Source: Paracoccus denitrificans (GTDB lineage Bacteria; Pseudomonadota; Alphaproteobacteria; Rhodobacterales; Rhodobacteraceae). Taken from it: a stretch of 64,000 nt of DNA. This document shows positions 24,997 through 33,684 of the stretch, piece by piece. A program made the position numbers and the translations under genes. The notes below the pieces were generated by a model. That model did no database searches, was not told where the DNA came from, and was given only the letters and a program-made list of their open reading frames with translations. The DNA is taken from the NCBI GenBank assembly GCA_005768755.1, contig VAFL01000001.1:124001-188000 (forward strand). The letters are read 5' to 3'. Every line of letters begins with the position of its first letter. Position 1 is the stretch's first letter.

Positions 24997-25131
24997 GACA
25001 GGCTCCTCGTGACGACCGGAAAATGATGCCAGGGGGGCTGCAGGCGACAAAGCGCCGATATGTGACGGTGGCTGCCACGCGGGACGTGTTACGCGAGGAT
25101 GAGCCTGCGTGACGCGTGTCAACCGATTGGT

Positions 25132-26160
25132 TCAGCGGACCGGGTCGAAATAGTCGTGAACGCCGCCCTGCCAGTCGCGGATCGTCCACCGGCCGGGGCC
25201 GCAGCGGCTGACTGCATCCGAATCAAGCGGCACTTTGCCAAAGCCGCCCGGCAGATCCAGCACATAGCGTGGAAGTGCCACGCCCGACAGATGCCCGCGA
25301 AGCGAGGCGGTGATCGCCAGTCCCTCGTCTATCGTCGTGCGAAAATGGCTGGTGCCGCGGGCAAGATCGCAGTGATGCAGGTAATAGGGCGTGACGCGCA
25401 ACGCCGTCAGCGCCCTGAACAATCGCGAAAGAACTGCTGCATCGTCATTTACCCTGCGCAGCAGCACCGATTGCGACAGCAGCGCCACGCCGGCATCGGC
25501 AAGCGCATGAATCGCGTTGCGGGCCGGTTCGGTCAATTCGTCGGGATGGTTGGTGTGGATGACCACATAGCAGGCGGTTCGACGCTTGAGAACAGGGATC
25601 AGCGCGGCAATTCGTTCCGGCGCGACAACCGGGACGCGGCTGTGAATGCGAATGACCTCCAGATGCGGGATCTGGTCAAGGCGATCCATGACGGATGCCA
25701 AGCGACGCGGCGAAAGGGTCAGCGGGTCGCCCCCGGTCAGGATGATCTCGCGCAGTGTCGGGGTGTCGTTGACGTAATCCAGCGCAGCCGACAGCTTGTC
25801 AGGGGGCAGGGGCCCCGCCGCACCCACTGCCTCGCGCCGGAAGCAGAAGCGGCAATAGACGTCGCAAGTCTGTGTGACATGCAGGATGGCGCGATCGGGG
25901 TAGCGATGCGTCAATCCGGGAACGGGGCTGTGGACCTGGTCACCGATCGGGTCGCCCAGTTCCTCGTCCCGGATCAGCAATTCGCGACGGTCCGGGATGA
26001 ATTGGGCCGTGATGCCAGGACTGTGCTGCTGCATCGCAGGGGTCACACGGATCCGAAAAGAGTCCGCTACGCGCTTCAGTTCCGCAATCTCGTCTGGGTC
26101 GACATATCCCGCAACCGCAAGTTCGTCGACGGCGGTCAATGCGGCGGATTTTCGTGTCAT
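25132..26160 (-). CDS. Radical SAM lysine 2,3-aminomutase-like protein (KamA/EpmB type)
   Basis: The 342-residue radical SAM enzyme has the [4Fe-4S] motif CDVYCRFC (Cys99, 103, 106), the SAM-binding region LTGGDPLTLSP and a PLP lysine in LPGGFGKVPL near the C-terminus. Proteins of this size include EpmB, which isomerises lysine to beta-lysine for elongation factor P, and short KamA-type enzymes. No epmA or efp is nearby, so the specific role is open. I prefer ATG 26160 to a GTG at 26184, although the latter abuts the stop of the upstream hspQ gene exactly. It is co-directional with hspQ. Confidence 0.88.
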   Translation of the reverse strand: MTRKSAALTAVDELAVAGYVDPDEIAELKRVADSFRIRVTPAMQQHSPGITAQFIPDRRELLIRDEELGDPIGDQVHSPVPGLTHRYPDRAILHVTQTCDVYCRFCFRREAVGAAGPLPPDKLSAALDYVNDTPTLREIILTGGDPLTLSPRRLASVMDRLDQIPHLEVIRIHSRVPVVAPERIAALIPVLKRRTACYVVIHTNHPDELTEPARNAIHALADAGVALLSQSVLLRRVNDDAAVLSRLFRALTALRVTPYYLHHCDLARGTSHFRTTIDEGLAITASLRGHLSGVALPRYVLDLPGGFGKVPLDSDAVSRCGPGRWTIRDWQGGVHDYFDPVR

Positions 26161-26184
26161 GGCATCAGGTGGCGCCGTCGGCAC

Positions 26185-26511
26185 CTAATTGATTGCGGCT
26201 TGCATCGGATAATAGCCGTCGCGAAACTCTCCGAACAGGCCGGTCAGTTCGGGATGTTCCACAGGCTCGCCCGACATGTCGGGCAGAAGGTTCTGTTCGG
26301 ACACATAGGCGACATAATATGTCGCCTCGGTCTCGGCATAGAGATGATAGAACGGCTGGTCACGGTCCGGGCGGTGATCTTCAGGGATCGATTCGAACCA
26401 TTCTTCGGTGTTGGCGAATTCAGGGTCTATATCGAACACCACGCCGCGGAACGGGTGTAAACGGTGCCGAACGACTTGCCCGATCATGTATTTAGCCGTG
26501 CGGGATTCCAT
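26185..26511 (-). CDS. hspQ: Heat shock protein HspQ
   Basis: The 108-residue protein matches HspQ, a hemimethylated-DNA-binding/YccV-like domain protein that enhances Lon protease recognition in enterobacteria. Signature segments are KYMIGQVVRHRLHPFRGVVF, DIDPEF, NTEEWFESIP and QPFYHLYAE. ATG 26511 gives the usual family length; ATG 26532 is an alternative seven residues upstream. It is directly upstream of the KamA-like gene. Confidence 0.92.
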   Translation of the reverse strand: MESRTAKYMIGQVVRHRLHPFRGVVFDIDPEFANTEEWFESIPEDHRPDRDQPFYHLYAETEATYYVAYVSEQNLLPDMSGEPVEHPELTGLFGEFRDGYYPMQAAIN

Positions 26512-26654
26512 ACCGGCGCCTCTTGTCTTCATCCGCCAGCTTTACGCCCTTCATCGAAAACTGTCTATGGATAGGTTTGACCGAATGATGAGAATGCAAA
26601 TGAATCCCGACGTTTCGTCAAGCCATTCGGGCATATCTGGCCGCAGAAGGCGCC

Positions 26655-27968
26655 TCAGGCTGTGGCTTCGGGCATTTTCTGCGGCGCCTCATCCTCTTCT
26701 TCGTCATCATCCTCCAGCGTCGGCGGGGGGTCGCCGGCCAGGAAATTTCCCAAGCGCTCAAGTCCGGGAATGTGATCGGCCAGCACCTTCACGACCACCA
26801 GCATCGGCACCGCGACGACCATACCAAGAACCGACCAAAGCCAGGCCCAAAGGGCTACAGTGATGAAAACGACGACGGTGTTCAGCTGAAGGCGGCGCGA
26901 AACGAAATATGGCGTGACAAGCTGCCCTTCGATGGCCGTCAGCCCAAGGTAAGTGGCAGCCGCCATAAGTGGCGTTCCCAGATCGTCAAAGCTGACAAGC
27001 CCAACCAGAAAGCACGCCGCGACCCCGGTGACAGCACCCAGATAGGGAATAAAGTTCAGGATGAACGCAGCGACGCCCCACAACAGTGGCTGCGGCATGC
27101 CCCAGATCCACATGGCAAGCCCGACACAGACAGCCAACCCAGCATTGATCAGCGTGATTGCGCCTAAGTAGGAACCAAGCGCGGACTCGATTTCGCGCAT
27201 GGCCATATATGCCGCGCGCTTCTCGCTCAGTGTGTCGAAGCTTTGCACCACCTTCAGATAAAGAAGATCGCCCGAGGCCAGCAGGAAAAACAGAAGGAAC
27301 AGCGTGAAGACAATCTGTCCTATCACCGAAGGACCCGACGCAATCACCGCTTGAATGGCAGAGGTCTGTTCCGTGTCGACACTGACGCGCACCTCCTGCG
27401 GCTGAGCGACCGGGGTCGCTTCGGCATCGGCGGTCACGGTCAGGCTGTCACCACGCGGGCCACCGATGACACCGGATTCGCCCAGTGGCGAGACGGCAGG
27501 CTGCGCGTCTTCGGCAACGGCCTCTTCCCCGTCATCACCCCCTGCGACATTTTCGATCCGGGCGGCGGCTTCTTCCAGCGGACGGAAGCTCTCGCGAAGC
27601 GTTTCAAATCGCTCCTCCAGCCGTTCAGAGATGCGGGGGCTGTCCGCCGCGATATCGCTGATAGGGCCAGAGACGAAGTAACCCAGCCCGCCGACAAGCA
27701 CGACCATCCCAAGCGTAACGATCGCGGCCGAGATGCCGGCGCCGATCCCTATCCTGCCCATCAACCTGCGAAATGGAACAAACACGAAGAACAGCAGCAC
27801 GCCAAGCGTAACCGGCATCAGGAAGGCTGCGGCTGACGTGATGAAATAGAACAGCATCATCAGGAAAATCCCGATCACGGCCCAGGCAGGGGGACCGGAT
27901 CGCGTCGCCACATCGCGCTCGATACTGGGGAAACGGTGTTGGGCCTTGTATCTTGGCACTCTGGGCAT
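26655..27968 (-). CDS. AI-2E family transporter
   Basis: The 437-residue membrane protein belongs to the AI-2E/UPF0118 family, with about eight transmembrane helices and the conserved late segment ILNFIPYLGAVTGVA followed by EGQLVTPYFVSRRLQLNTVVVF. Between helices 3 and 4 it has a low-complexity acidic insertion (roughly residues 125-215, rich in Glu, Ala and Val). The C-terminus carries an acidic tail LEDDDEEEDEAP. ATG 27968 is preferred over ATG 28031 because it begins the conserved MPRVPRYK region. Members are proposed to export autoinducer-2 or act as Na+/H+ antiporters; this one is unassigned. Confidence 0.85.
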   Translation of the reverse strand: MPRVPRYKAQHRFPSIERDVATRSGPPAWAVIGIFLMMLFYFITSAAAFLMPVTLGVLLFFVFVPFRRLMGRIGIGAGISAAIVTLGMVVLVGGLGYFVSGPISDIAADSPRISERLEERFETLRESFRPLEEAAARIENVAGGDDGEEAVAEDAQPAVSPLGESGVIGGPRGDSLTVTADAEATPVAQPQEVRVSVDTEQTSAIQAVIASGPSVIGQIVFTLFLLFFLLASGDLLYLKVVQSFDTLSEKRAAYMAMREIESALGSYLGAITLINAGLAVCVGLAMWIWGMPQPLLWGVAAFILNFIPYLGAVTGVAACFLVGLVSFDDLGTPLMAAATYLGLTAIEGQLVTPYFVSRRLQLNTVVVFITVALWAWLWSVLGMVVAVPMLVVVKVLADHIPGLERLGNFLAGDPPPTLEDDDEEEDEAPQKMPEATA

Positions 27969-28081
27969 TCCTGGCAACCTTTGTTCGCGGCGGGCTTTCC
28001 CCCAACGCGCGCGGTGGCGCATTGGGTCCACAATGTTGCGGACCAGATATCGGTTTTACGCAGACAGCACCACAGTGCTGA

Positions 28082-29305
28082 TCAGATCGGATGATCGCCG
28101 GCTGCGTCAATCACCCGCGTCGGAAGCCCCATCTCGCCCAGCAACTCCAGAAACGGGCGGGCGGGCAGATCTTCGACATTGACCATGCGCTTCACGTCCC
28201 AGGTCTCACGGGCGATCAGGATTGCGGCGGCGACTGGCGGCACCCCGGCCGTATAGCTGATGCCCTGGCTGCCAACTTCGCCGTAGGCTTCTTCGTGATC
28301 TGCGACATTGTAAATGAAGACTTCGGCCTCTTGTCCGTCGCGCCGCCCTTTCACCAGATCCCCGATACAGGTTTTGCCAGTGTAATCGGGCGCAAGGCTC
28401 GAGGGGTCGGGCAGCACCGCCTTGACAAGCTTCAGTGGTACGACCTCTTGCCCTTCAGCGGTTTTAACCGGTTGCTCTGACAGAAGGCCAAGCGATTTCA
28501 ACACGGTGAACACATTGATGTAATGTGCACCGAACCCCATCCAGAAACGGACATCCGCAAACGGATAGCGCGCCGAGAGCGAATGCACCTCGTCATGGCC
28601 AGACAGATAGGCGGTCTGCTTGCCCACGACGGGCAGATCCCATTCGCGCCCGACCTCGAACATGGCATTCTCGGTCCATTTGCCGTCCTGCCAGGCATAG
28701 ACAGTGCCGGTAAATTCCCGAAAGTTGATTTCCGGGTCGAAATTGGTCGCGAAATAACGTCCGTGACTGCCTGCATTGATATCGACGATGTCGATCGAGG
28801 TGATCTCGTCGAAGTATTCATCCTCGGCAAGACGGGCATAGGCATTCACCACGCCAGGATCGAATCCGGCGCCCAGGATCGCGGTTATGCCGGCCTTTTC
28901 GACCGCATCGCGCCGCTTCCATTCATAATTGGCATACCACGGCGGCGTCTCGCAGATCTTGGCGGGATCTTCGTGAATCGCCGTATCGATATAGGCGCAT
29001 TTGGTGTCGATACAGGCCTGCAGAACGGTCATGTTGACGAAGGCAGAGCCGACGTTGATGCAAATACCCGCGTCGATCTGACGGATCAGATCGGCCATCG
29101 CTGCAGTGTCCATGGCGTCAACCTGATGGGCTGTGAAGTCCATCTGGTGACCTTTCCCCCGCAAAGATTCAATGATTGCCTCGGCCTTGGATTTCGTGCG
29201 CGAGGCGATATGCAATGCGCCGAATTCCTTCGCCCATTGCGCGACCTTGTGCGCGGTGACCTGCGCGACGCCGCCGGCGCCGATGATGAGCACGTTTTTC
29301 GTCAA
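28082..29305 (-). CDS. Saccharopine dehydrogenase family protein, carboxy(nor)spermidine dehydrogenase
   Basis: The 407-residue enzyme has a Rossmann start (NVLIIGAGGVAQVTAHK) and the saccharopine reductase core. Strong hallmarks are ILGAGFDPGVVNAYAR and the MGFGAHYINVF segment of the carboxynorspermidine synthase branch. It condenses aspartate semialdehyde with putrescine or diaminopropane and reduces the Schiff base with NADPH. The adjacent decarboxylase gene, 17 bp upstream, completes the route to spermidine or norspermidine without decarboxylated SAM. This pair is common in alphaproteobacteria. Confidence 0.92.
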   Translation of the reverse strand: MTKNVLIIGAGGVAQVTAHKVAQWAKEFGALHIASRTKSKAEAIIESLRGKGHQMDFTAHQVDAMDTAAMADLIRQIDAGICINVGSAFVNMTVLQACIDTKCAYIDTAIHEDPAKICETPPWYANYEWKRRDAVEKAGITAILGAGFDPGVVNAYARLAEDEYFDEITSIDIVDINAGSHGRYFATNFDPEINFREFTGTVYAWQDGKWTENAMFEVGREWDLPVVGKQTAYLSGHDEVHSLSARYPFADVRFWMGFGAHYINVFTVLKSLGLLSEQPVKTAEGQEVVPLKLVKAVLPDPSSLAPDYTGKTCIGDLVKGRRDGQEAEVFIYNVADHEEAYGEVGSQGISYTAGVPPVAAAILIARETWDVKRMVNVEDLPARPFLELLGEMGLPTRVIDAAGDHPI

Positions 29306-29322
29306 CGTCTTCCCCTTCGGTG

Positions 29323-30420
29323 TCAGGACAGGCTGTCCCTGTAGTCGTCATAGTCGAATTCGCGAACCGGCCGGATCGTTCCATCTTCGTCCCGGATGGC
29401 AATGGCGGGCATGTTCACGCCATTGAACCAGTTCTTCTTGACCATCGTGTAACCGGCGGCATCCGCGATGCTGATGCGGTCACCAATGTCCAGTGGCCGG
29501 TCAAAGCGGGCATCACCGAAGATATCGCCTGCCAGGCAGGTCTTGCCGGCAATCTGATAGGGGTGATCGCCCGTCTGCGGAAGCTTCGCCGTCTCCCGGT
29601 AGATCAGCAGGTCCAGCATGTGTGCTTCGATGCTGCTGTCGACCACGGCGATTTTCTTGCCGTTATCGATGATGTCCAGCACGCTGACTTCCAGCGTCGC
29701 GGTGCCGGTGATGCTTGCTTCGCCCGGCTCAAGAAAGACCTGAACGCCCAGTCGGTCGCTGAATGCCTTCAGCCGGTCGGCAAGGCGGTCCAGCGGATAG
29801 CCTTCACCGGTGAAATGGATGCCGCCGCCAAGCGAGACCCAGTTCAGCCGCTTCAGGAAGGGGCCGAATTCCGCCTCGATCCGGTCCAGCTGGGTCGAAA
29901 ACAGATCGAAATCACGATTCTCGCAATTGTAATGGATCATGACGCCGCCAATGCGGCCCTCGGCGGCTTCAAGGCGCGACTTGTCCCATTCACCCAGACG
30001 GGAAAACGGTCGCGCCGGATCGGCCAGATCGAACCCCGAGGTCGAGAAGCGCGGATTTAACCGCAGTCCGCGTTCAATGTGGCTTGCCCTGTCCGCAAAC
30101 CGATCAAGCTGGGTGAGCGAATTGAAGATGATCTTGTCGGCATAGGTGATCGCCTCATCGATCTCATGATCGGCCCAGGCGACGGAATAGGCATGGGTTT
30201 CCTTGCCGAACTTTTCGCGCCCCAGACGCAGTTCATAAAGCGAGGATGATGTCGTTCCGTCCATGTAGTCGCGCATCTGGTCGAACACAGACCATGTGGC
30301 AAAGCACTTGAGTGCCAGCAACGCTTTTGCGCCTGATGCCTCGCGCAGTCGGGCGATGGTTTCCATGTTGCGGCGCAGGGCCACACTGTCCATCAGGTAG
30401 AAGGGCGTTTGCAGCGACAT
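29323..30420 (-). CDS. nspC: Carboxynorspermidine/carboxyspermidine decarboxylase
   Basis: The 365-residue PLP enzyme is related to the alanine racemase-fold decarboxylases. It shows the PLP lysine motif LLALKCFATW near residue 40, the GGGIHFTGEGYPLD region, EPGEA and the later CLAGD motif containing the active-site cysteine. It removes CO2 from carboxy(nor)spermidine. I chose ATG 30420 after a GGGGGAAAG site. It lies just upstream of the dehydrogenase in the same operon, and downstream of the anti-sigma/STAS pair by 82 bp. Confidence 0.93.
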   Translation of the reverse strand: MSLQTPFYLMDSVALRRNMETIARLREASGAKALLALKCFATWSVFDQMRDYMDGTTSSSLYELRLGREKFGKETHAYSVAWADHEIDEAITYADKIIFNSLTQLDRFADRASHIERGLRLNPRFSTSGFDLADPARPFSRLGEWDKSRLEAAEGRIGGVMIHYNCENRDFDLFSTQLDRIEAEFGPFLKRLNWVSLGGGIHFTGEGYPLDRLADRLKAFSDRLGVQVFLEPGEASITGTATLEVSVLDIIDNGKKIAVVDSSIEAHMLDLLIYRETAKLPQTGDHPYQIAGKTCLAGDIFGDARFDRPLDIGDRISIADAAGYTMVKKNWFNGVNMPAIAIRDEDGTIRPVREFDYDDYRDSLS

Positions 30421-30502
30421 CTTTCCCCCGGTCAATCAAGGGCGCCGATATAGTGCCCCCGTTCGGATTTCGCAAGGAAAGGTAACGCGACGATGACGTC
30501 GC

Positions 30503-30979
30503 TCAGTTCAGCATTGGCTCTGCTGTCGGCACGGTGAAAGCCACATAATTCCGCTCGTCCTCGCGGAAGTAGGTCAGCGATTGCGTCAGGTGGCCTATGA
30601 GGAACCAGCCGAAGCCGCCTTCCGGATGGCTGCTGGCGTCGGGCAGATGCGGATCGAGGCAGATTTTTGGAAGGATGCCCCCGTCATCGCTGACCGAACA
30701 GGACAGACCGTCGGCCTGTGCCACCACACTGAGATGGACCAGCGGGCGCGGCGCCGCACTGGCAGGACGACCATGCTGGGCGATATTGTTCAGAAGTTCG
30801 GCCAGAACCAGTTCGGCGCGACCCATGAGGTCGGTCGAAACGTGGGGTTGCAGACGCTGCCCCAGTGCAACCAGTACTTCGCGCACGGCATCAGCCTCGG
30901 CGCGAAAGCTGCGCGTGAAAACCACGAGTGGCTGCTTCTCGGTCGAATTGCTAGGGGCCAGTTGTTTTTTGCCGGTCAT
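30503..30979 (-). CDS. Anti-sigma regulatory factor, HATPase (RsbW/SpoIIAB-like)
   Basis: The 158-residue protein is a GHKL-type ATPase of the serine kinase/anti-sigma class. It has the N box AELVLAELLNNIAQHG (about residues 55-70), a G1-like DDGGILP (about 99-105) and a G2-like GGFGWFLIG (about 120-128). Its start overlaps the preceding STAS gene's stop by 1 nt, so the two products form a partner-switching pair. Such kinases sequester a target (often a sigma or response regulator) and phosphorylate the STAS antagonist. The target and phosphatase are not in this window. Confidence 0.85.
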   Translation of the reverse strand: MTGKKQLAPSNSTEKQPLVVFTRSFRAEADAVREVLVALGQRLQPHVSTDLMGRAELVLAELLNNIAQHGRPASAAPRPLVHLSVVAQADGLSCSVSDDGGILPKICLDPHLPDASSHPEGGFGWFLIGHLTQSLTYFREDERNYVAFTVPTAEPMLN

Positions 30980-31305
30980 CAGGCGGCCCCGCCGTTGTCT
31001 TCGGAGGCGATCTCAAAAATCTGGTCCATGCGGGTCAGCCGGAAGACCCTTTCGACATTGGGTGTCAGACCGCGAAGGATCATTCGGCGGCCTTCTGGCA
31101 GCGCTTTCTTCAGCGCGATCACAGCACCAAGGCCGGAACTGTCCAGGAAATGCACGGCCGCCAGATCCAGCACCAGATTGGGGCCGCTTGCTGCGACATG
31201 TGGCCGGACCTTGTCCTTGAAGGACCCGGCAATCGCCGCGTCGAGCCTTTGTTCATTCATCCTGACAAGAACATGGTCGGCTTGGTTCTTGATGGTAATG
31301 TCCAT
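30979..31305 (-). CDS. STAS domain anti-sigma factor antagonist
   Basis: This 108-residue STAS protein contains the phosphoacceptor motif FLDSSGLGAVI, with serines 56-57 as candidate phosphorylation sites. It is translated as the first gene of a tight pair with the anti-sigma HATPase (stop-start overlap TGATG). In known systems the non-phosphorylated STAS protein binds the kinase and frees its target. The spacer to the divergent carboxylesterase is only 88 bp. Confidence 0.88.
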   Translation of the reverse strand: MDITIKNQADHVLVRMNEQRLDAAIAGSFKDKVRPHVAASGPNLVLDLAAVHFLDSSGLGAVIALKKALPEGRRMILRGLTPNVERVFRLTRMDQIFEIASEDNGGAA

Positions 31306-31393
31306 ATCGGCCCCCTGCGCTGCGCTCGTCTGGCATCACTATCTGAAAGTTCTTACCATCCGGTGAACGTCTGCGGGCCGGAGGGAAGATGCC

Positions 31394-32698
31394 ATGACCG
31401 CTTGTGCAATGCCGCTTGATGCTGAGCGGGTGATATCCGTGCCGGCCGGCAGCATCACTGCCTTGCAGGTGGGTGGTCTGTTGCGCGCGACCGGAATACC
31501 CTATGCGACTGCCGGGCGCTGGGAAATGCCCCGACTCCTGCCGCCGCGACGTATTTCCGCAACGCGACCCTCGCGCGCCTGCCCACAGCTTCCTGTCCCG
31601 CGTCTGGAAGCAACTCTGCCGGGCGCATTTGCCGGTTTGGATTTCGACGAAAACTGCCTTGAACTGTCGATCACGTCGCCTGTGGATGGCAAACACCTGC
31701 CGGTTATTGTCTGGCTGCATGGTGGCAGCTACGAATCCGGGGCGGCCGATATGGCGGTGTTCGATCCCTCGATCCTCGTGGCGGAACAGCAGGTTGTCGT
31801 CGTGGCAGTCAGCTTTCGGTTGGGGCTGTTTGGTTGGTTGTCGGGCGACGAACGGCCTGCCAATCTTGGCGCGTTCGACATCATCGCGGCTCTGCGCTGG
31901 ATTGCACGAAATATCGCCGGGTTTGGCGGCGATCCGGGTCGGGTCACGCTGTTCGGTCAATCCTCCGGCGGGGATCTGGCAGCACGGCTGATCATCGCGA
32001 ACGAGGCCTTTGGCCTGTTTCACCGCGCCATCATCCAAAGCGCGCCGCTGGCGCTGCCGCTGGGTGCAGGTCGCATGCGCAAGGCAATGCGGCGCGCGGC
32101 TGCAGGGTTGGGGCGCGATATGCCCGCGGGTCAGGTCGTGCAACGGCAGGCGCAGGTGCAACGCGCAGCGCGGCGTTTCGGGCTGGCCGGACAGATGCCC
32201 TTTGGCCCCGAATTCGGTGCCGCGCCCCTTCCAGCAGAGCGTGACATGATGCAGCGGCATGCCTTTGTCGCGCCTAAGATACCGATCCTGATCGGCCATG
32301 CGCGGGACGAGGCGGCACTGTTTCTGCCGCCATCCGAAGGGCGCCCCCGCAAGCTGACAGAGCCCATGCGCCGCCTGGCCGTGCGGGCCCTGACAAGGCG
32401 TCTTTATGCCGAGCCCGCCCGGGTTTTCGCCAAGCATCACTCTGACGCGGGCGGGCAGGTTGCGCGCTTTGTGATCGATTGGGGGCCGGGGCGGTTCGGG
32501 GCCGCGCATCTGGCTGACCTGCCGCTTATCTTTCCCGCTGCGGATTGGCTGGGCACGCCCCTGCTGCCACCCGGGATGACATTGGCGGGGCTGGTCGCTG
32601 CGGGCGCGCCACTTCGGGCGCTCTGGGCGGGATTTGCGCGCGACGGGCAGGTGGGCGCGGATGTCCCGGGGATCATCCGCGTTCTGGAGCGATCTTAA
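31394..32698 (+). CDS. Type-B carboxylesterase
   Basis: This 434-residue alpha/beta hydrolase has the carboxylesterase type-B pattern: EDCLELSI-like DENCLELSI, oxyanion hole WLHGGSYESG, NLGAFDIIAALRW, FGGDPGRVTLFGQSSGG with nucleophile Ser190, an acid in GHARDEAAL and a probable catalytic His in GAAHLADLPLIF. At 434 residues it is shorter than most members (about 500), with a reduced middle section. There is no signal peptide, so it is probably cytoplasmic and hydrolyses esters. It is followed by a terminator shared with rplT. Confidence 0.88.
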   Translation: MTACAMPLDAERVISVPAGSITALQVGGLLRATGIPYATAGRWEMPRLLPPRRISATRPSRACPQLPVPRLEATLPGAFAGLDFDENCLELSITSPVDGKHLPVIVWLHGGSYESGAADMAVFDPSILVAEQQVVVVAVSFRLGLFGWLSGDERPANLGAFDIIAALRWIARNIAGFGGDPGRVTLFGQSSGGDLAARLIIANEAFGLFHRAIIQSAPLALPLGAGRMRKAMRRAAAGLGRDMPAGQVVQRQAQVQRAARRFGLAGQMPFGPEFGAAPLPAERDMMQRHAFVAPKIPILIGHARDEAALFLPPSEGRPRKLTEPMRRLAVRALTRRLYAEPARVFAKHHSDAGGQVARFVIDWGPGRFGAAHLADLPLIFPAADWLGTPLLPPGMTLAGLVAAGAPLRALWAGFARDGQVGADVPGIIRVLERS

Positions 32699-32702
32699 GA
32701 CG

Positions 32703-32730
32703 AAAAAACCCGCGCCGGGGCGCGGGTTCT
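32703..32730. terminator. Bidirectional rho-independent terminator
   Basis: A 9 bp perfect stem (AACCCGCGC at 32707-32715 / GCGCGGGTT at 32720-32728) with loop CGGG is flanked by AAAAAA on the left, giving a good U-tract for the minus-strand rplT transcript, and by TTCTT on the right for the esterase. Confidence 0.85.
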
Positions 32731-32755
32731 TCCGTAAGTCATGCCGGATCGGGGA

Positions 32756-33115
32756 TCAGGCTGCGGCTTTCGCCTTTTCGACGATCGCACCGAACGCTTC
32801 GGGTTCATGCACTGCCAGATCGGCCAGAACCTTGCGGTCAACCTCGATCCCGGCTTTCGACAGAGCGTTGATGAAGCGCGAATAGGTCATGTCGGCATCA
32901 ATCGCACGCACAGCGGCGTTGATGCGCTGGATCCACAGCGCGCGGAAGTTGCGCTTGCGGTTCTTGCGGTCGCGGGTGGCATACTGGTTCGCCTTGTCGA
33001 CCGCCTGGGTGGCGGTGCGGAAGTTGCGCGAACGGTTGCCATAATAGCCCTTGGCAGCGTCAAGGACCTTCTTGTGGCGGGCGTGGGTCACCTTGCCGGA
33101 TTTAACTCGTGCCAT
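32756..33115 (-). CDS. rplT: 50S ribosomal protein L20
   Basis: The 119-residue protein is L20, which binds 23S rRNA early in 50S assembly. The basic N-terminus (HKKVLDAAKGYYGNRSRNFR) and the C-terminal LADLAVHEPEAFGAIVEKAK segment match the family. It follows rpmI by 15 bp and ends at the strong bidirectional terminator. In contrast to gammaproteobacteria, infC is not upstream. Confidence 0.98.
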   Translation of the reverse strand: MARVKSGKVTHARHKKVLDAAKGYYGNRSRNFRTATQAVDKANQYATRDRKNRKRNFRALWIQRINAAVRAIDADMTYSRFINALSKAGIEVDRKVLADLAVHEPEAFGAIVEKAKAAA

Positions 33116-33130
33116 GTGTCAGTCCTCGGA

Positions 33131-33331
33131 TCAGCGGTTATAGGGCATGTATTTCTTGACGATCTTGGCATCTGCGTCCGACAGGACGGTGGTGCCGCGC
33201 GCGTCGCGAATGAACTTCGTCGTGCGCTTGATCATGCCGTGGCGCTTGCCGGCCTGGGCGGATTTGACCTTGCCCGAGGCCGTGAACGAGAACCGCTTCT
33301 TGGCGGCTGCCTTGGTCTTCATCTTCGGCAT
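33131..33331 (-). CDS. rpmI: 50S ribosomal protein L35
   Basis: The 66-residue basic protein (MPKMKTKAAAKKRFSFTASG) is L35, located in the large ribosomal subunit. It starts at ATG 33331 after an AAGGAGAG site and is co-transcribed with rplT. The start of this unit is explained by the promoter at 33407-33435. Confidence 0.98.
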   Translation of the reverse strand: MPKMKTKAAAKKRFSFTASGKVKSAQAGKRHGMIKRTTKFIRDARGTTVLSDADAKIVKKYMPYNR

Positions 33332-33406
33332 TTTACTCTCCTTGTCAGAGGTTTACGCGCGACTCGGCAATGCCATATCGGCCGGCCGCGCGGGATTGAA
33401 GGCGCT

Positions 33407-33435
33407 CCTATACGCAGTGATGGGCATAATTGCAA
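33407..33435 (-). promoter_or_regulatory. Promoter of rpmI-rplT
   Basis: On the minus strand TTGCAA (33430-33435) and TATAGG (33407-33412) are separated by exactly 17 bp, about 75 bp upstream of the rpmI start. This is the best sigma70-type match I see in the window and it overlaps the 5' flank beyond the preceding small gene. Confidence 0.65.
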
Positions 33436-33441
33436 GCCGGA

Positions 33442-33651
33442 TCAGCGGAAAAGGCTGTCCAAAGCGGACTGCAGTTGCGGCATACCGACGCTGCCGGGGT
33501 TCAGCCAGGCATCCAGTGCCAGAATCGCTGTGCCGGCGACGAACAGGATCGCCGCGCCGCGCGGTGGACGGTTCTGCAGCAGCGCGACGACAGCTGCCGG
33601 AACGGACAGCAGACAAAGCCCTGCGCCCAGAAGCAGAAGAATTTCAGCCAT
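33442..33651 (-). CDS. Small hydrophobic protein of unknown function
   Basis: The 69-residue product, starting at ATG 33651 (MAEILLLLGAGLCLLSVP), has two predicted membrane segments (about residues 3-25 and 35-55) and a short polar C-terminus. It lies 33 bp after the pyruvate kinase stop on the same strand and before rpmI. I recognise no family. The alternative ATG 33666 adds five residues. Expression with pyk is likely. Confidence 0.6.
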   Translation of the reverse strand: MAEILLLLGAGLCLLSVPAAVVALLQNRPPRGAAILFVAGTAILALDAWLNPGSVGMPQLQSALDSLFR

Positions 33652-33684
33652 ATGGAAGTCCCGCACCGATATTGCGGGACAGCC

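Noticed and set aside
31253..32509. 418-residue minus-strand open frame
   Set aside because: It is the reverse of the carboxylesterase gene, whose catalytic motifs are complete on the plus strand.
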